NCBI GenBank assembly: GCA_045114455.1
Contig: JBGUKN010000051.1
Coordinates: 1-32,743, forward strand
Length of the DNA stretch: 32,743 bases
From: UBA1732 sp045114455
Lineage (GTDB): Bacteria; Verrucomicrobiota; Lentisphaeria; Victivallales; UBA1829
Direction of reading: 5' to 3'
Position 1 is the stretch's first letter, and each line of letters begins with the position of its first letter. The position numbers and the translations under genes are program-made. The notes under the pieces are model-generated. The model saw nothing but the letters and a program-made list of their open reading frames with translations. It was not told where the DNA came from and did no database searches. Positions 27,309 to 32,743 of the stretch are shown piece after piece.

Positions 27309-27325
27309 AGCATACTTGATGCCAA
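27309..27325 (-). promoter_or_regulatory. Sigma54-like -24/-12 element upstream of dnaK
   Basis: Minus strand TTGGCATCAAGTATGCT has GG and GC exactly 10 nt apart and matches about 10 of 13 fixed positions of the TTGGCACGN4TTGCT consensus. No sigma70 pair with good spacing was found near it. Sigma54 control of dnaK would be unusual, so this may be chance. Confidence 0.25.
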
Positions 27326-27611
27326 GTTTTCAATTCTCCCAAAAACAATTCATCTTGCAGCCGCTTATAACTTTTTTTCTGGAGGCGTTTCCCGATTTCG
27401 GCACATTTCGGCGCGTCCCAGTGTGTCAAAATGTCGCGGAAACCTGTCGCACTGATGCAGCCCTGTCCCTTTTTTCCTTAATAATAAATGTAGCATCATC
27501 CCGGATTCGGGGCTGCCGCATGGATCGCACCCAGGAACAGACAGGGGAGACCTGAACGGGAGATAAAAGCCCGGTAAAATCGGGCACGACCGGGATTTTC
27601 GTGAATATTTC
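27326..27611. other. Non-coding spacer between divergent dnaK and the thioesterase gene
   Basis: No convincing gene. It holds an imperfect inverted repeat at 27565-27599 (AAAA-G-CCCGGT paired with ACCGGG-A-TTTT) just before the thioesterase promoter, and an AT-rich stretch near 27475-27495. Only very short open frames are present. Confidence 0.6.
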
Positions 27612-27639
27612 TTGTAATTCGTTTGTTTTCTGCTATAGT
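27612..27639 (+). promoter_or_regulatory. Sigma70-type promoter of the thioesterase gene
   Basis: TTGTAA (27612-27617), 16-nt spacer, TATAGT (27634-27639). The start of transcription would lie about 140 nt before the ATG, leaving a long leader with a GCGATC/GATCGC hairpin at 27721-27742. Confidence 0.6.
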
Positions 27640-27785
27640 AATCAGAAACGTTTTCTTCTGTCCTGCCGCCAAAACGGTCCGGTTCCGGAAGAACGGAGCA
27701 TTCTTCATAGCTCGCCTTGTGCGATCATGCGATTCGGATCGCGGGCGGCGTTTTGAGGGACAGCTAAGAAATTTGGAGATAAAAC

Positions 27786-28292
27786 ATGAAAGTGATCGGG
27801 CAGCAGCGAAACAGCCGGATGTGCGTGATCTGCGGACTGGACAACCAGTTCGGGGTCCGGGCGCCGTTCTACAACATGACCGACGGGAGCGTCGCCTCGC
27901 CGTTCCGCTACCGGGAGTGGCATCAGAGCTATCCCGGACGGGTCCATGGCGGGATGATCACCGCCATGCTGGACGAAATGGGGCTCCGCGGCCTGTGGGC
28001 GGCAAAAAACGACGACACGGAATTCGGCGTCACCATCTCCCTCGAAACCCGCTACCGGAAGCCCGTCCCGTACGAAACGGAGCTTCTTGCCACGGGAAAA
28101 CTGATAGAGGACCGTTCCAGGCTGTTTGCCGTGGAAGCGCGGATTTTTACATTGGACGGCGAGTTGCTGGCAGACGGGATCCTCCGTTATCTTCATCTGC
28201 CCGTCGACCGGATCGCCGAGGGCGCGTCCGTCCATGAGGAAATGCCCTACAGCCCGGAGTGCACGATCACGGATCTCCAGGTCCCGGAGTAA
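27786..28292 (+). CDS. PaaI-family hotdog-fold thioesterase
   Basis: 168 aa, GGAGA 8 nt before the ATG. The N-terminus bears CVICGLDNQFGV, the cysteine-pair motif (Cys13, Cys16) common in one group of PaaI/4HBT thioesterases. The hotdog active-site helix is VHGGMITAMLDEMGLRGL (His54-Gly-Gly, Asp63/Glu64), and beta strands VTISLETRYRKPVPYETELLATGKL and SRLFAVEARIFTLDGELLADG complete the fold. Such enzymes hydrolyse acyl-CoA thioesters in the cytoplasm; the substrate is not predictable. The C-terminal about 30 residues (VHEEMPYSPECTITDLQVPE) go beyond the core fold. It has its own promoter and ends 20 nt from the convergent HEAT-repeat gene. Confidence 0.85.
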   Translation: MKVIGQQRNSRMCVICGLDNQFGVRAPFYNMTDGSVASPFRYREWHQSYPGRVHGGMITAMLDEMGLRGLWAAKNDDTEFGVTISLETRYRKPVPYETELLATGKLIEDRSRLFAVEARIFTLDGELLADGILRYLHLPVDRIAEGASVHEEMPYSPECTITDLQVPE

Positions 28293-28312
28293 TCCCTCCC
28301 GTATTTGCACCT

Positions 28313-28924
28313 TTACTTCGGGGGCATAGCCGCTGCGCGGATCGCACCCAGACAGTGAATCCTTACGACGCGGTTGCCGTCGGTCTCCGAGATTGCGCGC
28401 AATTGCTCGATGTACGGCGCGACGAACTCCGGCTTGCGTTTGCCGAGAACACGGAAGATTTCCGGCGCCTCCATGCGGACCCTGTCATCGCTGTCGTGCA
28501 GGAGTTCCGCGAAGACCGGCATGAACGGCCCGTACGGCCCGGGCGTGTTTGTTGCGATGTTTTCCGATGCCCAGATGAAGCTCAGCCTGACATTCGCTTC
28601 CTTATCACGGACGAACCGGAAGAGATCGGCCCAGTACGGTTCGATCAGGGCGTAATCGGCTCGTCCGATCCTGCCGAGCGCGTTGATGGCGCGTTCCCGC
28701 AGAAGCGGCTCCGGGCTGCCGAGGAAAGACGCGACAGCGGAAACGCCGTCTCCCAGAGATGACGGAAAAGCCAGGCCCATTTCCCCCAGAAGCCAGAGCG
28801 ATTTCGCCCGGATCTTCACCGAATCCGAGGCAAGGAGCGACAGGACATAGGGAATATTCGCCTCCCACTGATCCCTGTGCTTCGTCAGCGTTCCAAGCTC
28901 TTTGTAAAGTTCCGATTCGGTCAT
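28313..28924 (-). CDS. HEAT-repeat protein
   Basis: 203 aa, AAGG close before ATG 28924. The whole protein is made of paired helices typical of HEAT/PBS-lyase repeats: IPYVLSLLASDSVKIRAKSLWLLGEMG, LLRERAINALGRIGR, VRLSFIWASENIA, VRMEAPEIFRVLGK and VVRIHCLGAIRAAAM, about five repeats covering residues 22-200. There is no signal peptide or membrane helix, so it is probably cytoplasmic and a protein-binding scaffold. No catalytic motif is seen. It is convergent with the thioesterase and stands downstream of the uxuA terminator; no partner is apparent. Confidence 0.75.
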   Translation of the reverse strand: MTESELYKELGTLTKHRDQWEANIPYVLSLLASDSVKIRAKSLWLLGEMGLAFPSSLGDGVSAVASFLGSPEPLLRERAINALGRIGRADYALIEPYWADLFRFVRDKEANVRLSFIWASENIATNTPGPYGPFMPVFAELLHDSDDRVRMEAPEIFRVLGKRKPEFVAPYIEQLRAISETDGNRVVRIHCLGAIRAAAMPPK

Positions 28925-28962
28925 TATGCCTTTATCCTATGGTTTCCGGTTTGTCGCAACAG

Positions 28963-28998
28963 AAAAAACGAACCCGGTTTCGTTTTCGGGAAACCGGG
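28963..28998 (-). terminator. Rho-independent terminator of the mannonate genes
   Basis: On the minus strand CCCGGTTTC/GAAACCGGG, a perfect 9-bp stem (arms 28973-28981 and 28990-28998), is followed by TTCGTTTTTT. It lies about 115 nt past the uxuA stop codon, after the tandem repeat pair. Confidence 0.8.
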
Positions 28999-29015
28999 CC
29001 CAGGAATGATTAACT

Positions 29016-29111
29016 CCGTGCGCGAGCGGAAGCCGCGCACTGCCGCAGTGGAGACATTGTTCCCCGTGCGCGAGCGGAAGCCGCGCACTGCCGCAGTGGA
29101 GACTTTGTCTC
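29016..29111 (+). repeat. Two tandem 48-nt structured repeat units
   Basis: Units 29016-29063 and 29064-29111; the first 40 nt of each are identical. Each can fold as GTGCGCG...CGCGCAC and then CACTGC-C-GCAGTG; a third hairpin, GAGAC-TTT-GTCTC, is perfect only in the second unit. They align over their length with the 47-nt pair at 3948-4041 in opposite genomic orientation, keeping the hairpins although bases differ. They abut the uxuA stop codon. Confidence 0.85.
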
Positions 29112-29112
29112 C

Positions 29113-30333
29113 TTACGCCTGCTTGCCGCAGTACTTGAGGTACTTCGGATATAAGGCGTGCAGGATGCCGTATTCGAGGCCGCGGATTTCGGCGAGGCCG
29201 CGCATGCGTCCGAGTGCGGAATAGCCGGGCGTGATGGGCGAAGTCGCGTCGAGGTCGTTCGCGATCACATGGCCGTGGTCGGGACGCATCACGATGCGCC
29301 AGTCCTTGCGGCCCGCCTCGATGCGGCGGATCTGCTCCTCGACGACGGCCTTCACCATGCCGAACATGTCCACGACGCCCTCCAGGTGGTTGGCCTCGTA
29401 GAAATTGCCTTCCGGCGTGTGCTCGGTGCTGCGCAGATGCACGAATCCGACGCGGTCGGCGCAGGATTTGAACATCGGAACGAGGTCGTTTTCCGCACGG
29501 CCGCTGAACGAGCCGGTGCAGAAGCAGATGCCGTTGGCCGGGCTGGCGTCCATTGCCAGGAGTTCGGTCACGTCCTGCGCCGTGCTGAAAATGCGCGGCA
29601 GGCCGAGCATCGGGAACGGCGGGTCGTCGGGATGGATGACGAGCCGGCACCCGGCTTTTTCTGCGGCGGGGCAGACGGCGTTGAGGAACGCCTTGTGGTT
29701 GGCCTTCAGTTCGGCGCGCCCGATCTTGTCATAGCGGGACAGCATGGCGCGGACGTCGTCGAGCGTGACGCCCTTGAATCCGGGAAAGTTGTCGACGATG
29801 TCGAGCTCGAACTGCTTCGCCTCCTCGCGGGACATGCTCTCGAAGAGCTTTTTCGCGCGTTCCACGATCTCCGGCGCGAAGTCAGCCTCGGCGTTTTTCC
29901 GCTGGAGGATGAAGATGTCGAACGCCGCAAATTTCGTGCGGTTGAAGAAGAGCGTGCGGGAGCCGTCCGGGAGCTCGTAGTTCAGGTCGGTGCGGACCCA
30001 GTCCAGCACGGGCATGAAGTTGTAGGTGATGACGGAGAGGCCGCATTTTCCGAGGTTGCGCAGGGAGATGCGGTAGTTCTCGTACAGTTCCTCGTAGTTG
30101 CCGGACTTCGTCTTGATGTTCTCATGGACGGGGAGGCTTTCGACGGCGCTCCAGGTCAGCCCGGCGCGTTCGATCATCTCCTTGCGTTCCATGATGTCCT
30201 TCACGGTCCAGACTTCGCCGTACGGGATCTGGTGCAGCGAGGTCACGACCCCGGTCGCGCCGGTCTGGCGGATCGTCTGAAGCGAAACCGGGTCGTTCGG
30301 CCCGAACCAGCGGAACGATTCTTCCATCAGCAT
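29113..30333 (-). CDS. uxuA: Mannonate dehydratase
   Basis: 406 aa; AGGAG lies 8 nt before ATG 30333. UxuA dehydrates D-mannonate to 2-keto-3-deoxy-D-gluconate in the cytoplasmic hexuronate pathway, with a Mn2+ or Fe2+ cofactor. Family marks: RWFGPNDPVSL at the N-terminus, GVVTSLHQIPYGEVW, LRNLGKCGLSVITYNFMPVLDWVRTDL, the metal-site segments LVIHPDDPP, ICFCTGSFS, FVHLRSTE and MRPDHGH, and the C-terminal YSALGRMRGLAEIRGLEYG. It is the second gene after the SDR oxidoreductase (33-nt gap) and is followed by the tandem structured repeat and a terminator. Confidence 0.96.
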   Translation of the reverse strand: MLMEESFRWFGPNDPVSLQTIRQTGATGVVTSLHQIPYGEVWTVKDIMERKEMIERAGLTWSAVESLPVHENIKTKSGNYEELYENYRISLRNLGKCGLSVITYNFMPVLDWVRTDLNYELPDGSRTLFFNRTKFAAFDIFILQRKNAEADFAPEIVERAKKLFESMSREEAKQFELDIVDNFPGFKGVTLDDVRAMLSRYDKIGRAELKANHKAFLNAVCPAAEKAGCRLVIHPDDPPFPMLGLPRIFSTAQDVTELLAMDASPANGICFCTGSFSGRAENDLVPMFKSCADRVGFVHLRSTEHTPEGNFYEANHLEGVVDMFGMVKAVVEEQIRRIEAGRKDWRIVMRPDHGHVIANDLDATSPITPGYSALGRMRGLAEIRGLEYGILHALYPKYLKYCGKQA

Positions 30334-30366
30334 GGTGTGGTCTCCTGAACTTGAGGTGGGATGAGG

Positions 30367-31188
30367 TCAGATGCCGGAGAAGGACGAGAAGCCGCCGTCG
30401 ACCGGGATGATCGCGCCGGTCACGAAGCTGGCGGCGTCGGAGAGCAGATAGTGGATGCAGCCGTAGACTTCGCTCTGGTCGCCGAAACGGCCCATCGGGG
30501 TCTTCGCAACGACCTGCTTGCCGCGGGGCGTGTAGGAGCCGTCCTCGTTCACGAGGAGCGCGCGGTTCTGCTTGCCGAGGAAAAATCCGGGGGCGATGGC
30601 GTTCACGCGGAGCCCTTCGCCGAACTTCATGCCGAATTCCATCGCGAGCCAGCGGGTCAGGTTGTCGATCGCGCCCTTGGCGTTGGAGTAGCCGATGCCG
30701 CGGGAGATGGCCTGTTTCGCGGCCATGCTGGAGAAGTTCACGATCGCGCCCTTCTTCTGCTGGACCATGGCCTTCACGAACACGATCGTCGGGAGCAGCG
30801 TGCCCTTCAGGTTCAGGTCGAGGACCTTCTCGTACTGGTCGAACTGGAGGTCGAAGATGGTCTGGTCGGGATTGACCATCGCGCCCGCCATGTTGCCGCC
30901 CGCGCCGTTCACCAGCGCATCCACGCGGCCGTGTTCAGCCATGACTTTCTCATAGACGGATTCGATCATGGCGCGGTCGAGCACGTTGCACGCGTAGCCG
31001 GACACCTTCGGGGAGATCGTGGCCTTGGCGTCGGCGACGATCTGGTCCACGACTTCCTGCTTCAGGTCCAGCATCACGACTTTCGCGCCCTGTTCCAGCA
31101 GATAGCGGGCGGTTCCGCCTGCGAGCACGCCTGCGGCTCCGGTTACGACGATGACGCGGTCTTCGAGATCGAACAAGCTGTTTTTCAT
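30367..31188 (-). CDS. SDR-family oxidoreductase, probable D-mannonate oxidoreductase (fructuronate reductase)
   Basis: 273 aa; AGGAG lies 7 nt before ATG 31188. Classical short-chain dehydrogenase: cofactor motif VTGAAGVLAGG (15-25), NGAG (94-97), Asn126, Ser153/154, and YSNAK with Tyr167 and Lys171 as catalytic pair; it ends TGAIIPVDGGFSSFSGI. The cofactor loop is followed by an Asp at the end of the second strand (VVMLDLK), which usually favours NAD over NADP. Linkage with uxuA makes the job reduction of D-fructuronate to D-mannonate likely, as in SDR enzymes that replace the unrelated UxuB; this is inferred from context. First gene of the two-gene operon. Confidence 0.87.
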   Translation of the reverse strand: MKNSLFDLEDRVIVVTGAAGVLAGGTARYLLEQGAKVVMLDLKQEVVDQIVADAKATISPKVSGYACNVLDRAMIESVYEKVMAEHGRVDALVNGAGGNMAGAMVNPDQTIFDLQFDQYEKVLDLNLKGTLLPTIVFVKAMVQQKKGAIVNFSSMAAKQAISRGIGYSNAKGAIDNLTRWLAMEFGMKFGEGLRVNAIAPGFFLGKQNRALLVNEDGSYTPRGKQVVAKTPMGRFGDQSEVYGCIHYLLSDAASFVTGAIIPVDGGFSSFSGI

Positions 31189-31264
31189 GGGAAAGCTCCT
31201 GATTTAAGAAAGGAAAAAGTTATGTGAGTGTGAATAAGCGGAATAAATGATTGACTAAATAAAT

Positions 31265-31293
31265 AATATACACCGGAAACGCCTGTTTTGCAA
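31265..31293 (-). promoter_or_regulatory. Sigma70-type promoter of the mannonate operon
   Basis: Minus strand TTGCAA (31288-31293), 17-nt spacer, TATATT (31265-31270), followed by an AT-rich leader of about 70 nt to the SDR start. No clear operator dyad was found. Confidence 0.75.
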
Positions 31294-31357
31294 TCGTTTT
31301 TCTCCGGCGTCGACCGCTTTTGAGCTTTTCCTTCCGTTTTTTCGACCCGGATAGAAG

Positions 31358-31393
31358 AAAAAACGGCGCCCGGGAATCATATCCCGGGGCGCC
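31358..31393 (-). terminator. Rho-independent terminator of pheT
   Basis: Minus strand GC-rich stem, GGCGCC-CCGGGA paired with TCCCGG-GCGCC around TATGAT with one bulge, followed by GTTTTTTCTTC. It begins 30 nt after the pheT stop and isolates pheT from the mannonate operon. Confidence 0.87.
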
Positions 31394-31422
31394 GATGAGC
31401 GCGTTTGATAATGTCTCTGAAC

Positions 31423-32743
31423 TCAGCGGAGTTCGACCTTGAGTCCTTCCGCGAGGTTCTTGCGGACCTTTTCGTAAAGGACGTTGACCTCGTCGTCGGT
31501 GAGGGTGCGTTCGGGCGAGCGGAACGTGAGCGAGTAGGCGAGGCTCTTCTTCCCTTCGCCGATGGCCTTGCCCTCGAAGACGTCGAAGATGGAGACGGAT
31601 TCGAGGTGCGGCAGGTGCATCTTGCGGATGAAGTCGATGACGTCCTGGTTGCGGAGCTTGGCGGGCGCGATGAACGCGATGTCGCGGGAGACGCTCGGGA
31701 ACTGGGAGACCGGGACGTAGTATTCGGACTTCTTCGAGGCGTTGAAGATCGCGTCAAGCTGGATCAGCGCGATGAAGAGCGGGGTCGTGAGGCGCATGCC
31801 CTTCGTGAGTTCGTCGGTCGTCTGTCCGAGCACGCCCGCCTTCTTGCCGTCGATGATGAGTTCGGCGCAGCAGGTCGGGAGGAACCGCGGATCGGTGGCG
31901 GGGACGAACGTGAACGAGGAGAGGCGGCGTCTGGAGAGAACGGACTCCAGAATGCCCTTCAGGTCGAAGAAGTCGAGCTGCTGGCCGCGTTCCTTGGAGT
32001 AGCGTTCGGGGTGGGCGCAGCCGGTGATGGCGATGCCGACTTCGTCGCGTTCTTCGGGGAATTTCTCCTGATTCGCGCAGAAGACGTGTCCGATTTCGAA
32101 GAAACCGAGGTCGTAGTTCTTGCGCGCGATGTTGTAGCGGACGGCGTCCAGCAGGCACGGGAGCAGGGAGGGGCGCATGACGGCCAAGTCGAGGCTGATC
32201 GGGTTGTTGGGCCGGATCAGGTCGGCAGGCTCGAACACGCCGCCGCGAATGGCGGAGGATTCGCTCATCATGCTGTTGCTGACGATCTCGTAGAGGCCGA
32301 CGTCGGCCAGTTGTTCGCGCAGGTGCGTGAGCTTCAGGATGGCATCGCCGGAGATGTCGGACTGCGTGGCCTTGATGGGGACGTCGGGGAGCTTGTCGAG
32401 GCCGTGGATGCGGGCGACTTCCTCGGCGAGGTCCGCCGGGCCCATGACGTCAAGGTCGCGCCAGGTGGGCACGCTGAAGGACGCGCCGCTTTCGGACTGG
32501 CGGACGGTGGCGAAACCGAGCGAGTGCAGGATGTCGTCGATGCGGCGGTTGCCCACGTCCATGCCGAGCAGGCTGCGCACGCGGTCGTACTTCAGGTCGA
32601 TGACGCGCGCGGGCTTTTCGGGTTCCGCGACGGAAATGAGCGGGGAGACGACGTCGCCGCTGGCAAGCTCGCGGATGAGCTGGGCGGCGCGCATGCTGGC
32701 CGGGACGATCATGGCGCGGTCGGCGCCGCGTTCGAAGCGGTAG
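31423..32743 (-). CDS. pheT: Phenylalanine--tRNA ligase beta subunit, C-terminal part (5' end beyond window)
   Basis: The frame is open to the window end: codons before the first internal ATG (32712) read YRFERGADRA, the conserved RFERG element of the B3/B4 region, so the gene clearly continues outside. About 440 of the usual 790-800 residues are visible. They include the B5 DNA-binding-like domain (LKYDRVRSLLGMDVGNRRIDDILHSLGF, PTWRDLDVMGPADLAEEVARIHGLDKLP) and the catalytic-like core (LYEIVSNSMMSES, RPSLLPCLLDAVRYNIARKN, LGFFEIGHVF). They end with the anticodon-binding ferredoxin-fold domain (YYVPVSQFPSVSRDIAFIAP, SVSIFDVFEGKAIGEGKKSLAYSLTFRSPERTLTDDEVN). With PheS it charges tRNA-Phe. Confidence 0.97.
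   Translation of the reverse strand, partial: YRFERGADRAMIVPASMRAAQLIRELASGDVVSPLISVAEPEKPARVIDLKYDRVRSLLGMDVGNRRIDDILHSLGFATVRQSESGASFSVPTWRDLDVMGPADLAEEVARIHGLDKLPDVPIKATQSDISGDAILKLTHLREQLADVGLYEIVSNSMMSESSAIRGGVFEPADLIRPNNPISLDLAVMRPSLLPCLLDAVRYNIARKNYDLGFFEIGHVFCANQEKFPEERDEVGIAITGCAHPERYSKERGQQLDFFDLKGILESVLSRRRLSSFTFVPATDPRFLPTCCAELIIDGKKAGVLGQTTDELTKGMRLTTPLFIALIQLDAIFNASKKSEYYVPVSQFPSVSRDIAFIAPAKLRNQDVIDFIRKMHLPHLESVSIFDVFEGKAIGEGKKSLAYSLTFRSPERTLTDDEVNVLYEKVRKNLAEGLKVELR

Noticed and set aside
29016..29111. CRISPR array
   Set aside because: Only two adjacent units with no spacers; the units themselves are internally palindromic.

Overview
The window is bacterial, mostly GC-rich chromosomal sequence (roughly 60 % GC by eye) with strong AAGGAG-type ribosome binding sites and recognisable sigma70-type promoters. 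The gene set points to the PVC superphylum, most likely a carbohydrate-degrading Lentisphaerota or Verrucomicrobiota bacterium. It includes a secreted GH95 enzyme fused to a LamG module, a domain-swapped GH3, fused Bat proteins, an HldE-type heptose adenylyltransferase implying LPS, and hexuronate genes. This placement is an inference, since the window holds no rRNA or other phylogenetic marker RNA.

Layout. (1) Positions 1-3.9 kb, minus strand: a GH3 glycosidase (cut by the window edge) behind a LamG-GH95 alpha-L-fucosidase-type enzyme that has its own promoter and terminator. (2) 4.05-4.7 kb: an unrecognised exported protein, followed by a tandem 47-nt structured repeat. (3) 4.8-13.1 kb, minus: an O-antigen-ligase/TPR membrane protein, MurD, a BatB-BatC fusion and a BatD-BatE fusion, probably transcribed in that order. 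(4) 13.3-19.2 kb, plus: Lon with an unusual long tail, a LolA-like protein, a TadE-like protein, a heptose-1-phosphate adenylyltransferase and hypoxanthine phosphoribosyltransferase, tightly packed with several overlaps. (5) 19.2-23.0 kb: an AT-rich island. It carries a GIY-YIG multidomain protein, a diverged duplicate of the 3' end of hpt, and a divergently oriented two-gene RloA/RloB (AbiL-like) ATPase plus TOPRIM-like cassette. Direct repeats flank the cassette. (6) 23.2-27.2 kb, minus: dnaK-groES-groEL in one chaperone cluster. (7) 27.8-28.9 kb: a PaaI-type thioesterase and a convergent HEAT-repeat protein. (8) 29.1-31.2 kb, minus: an SDR mannonate oxidoreductase and UxuA mannonate dehydratase, with a clear promoter and terminator and a second copy of the tandem structured repeat in the 3' region. 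(9) 31.4 kb to the end: the C-terminal two-thirds or so of PheT.

How the parts work together: the GH3/GH95 pair would release sugars from fucosylated or glucan-type polysaccharides, and the two hexuronate enzymes would turn fructuronate into 2-keto-3-deoxygluconate. The Wzy/WaaL-like protein, MurD, HldE-type enzyme and LolA-like protein serve the cell envelope. Lon, DnaK and GroESL are proteostasis genes on either side of the island. The island is the most interesting part: its base composition, the duplicated hpt end and the flanking repeats suggest a horizontally acquired anti-phage cassette lodged between hpt and groEL. The second notable feature is a dispersed 47/48-nt repeat family whose hairpins are kept by compensatory changes between two loci.
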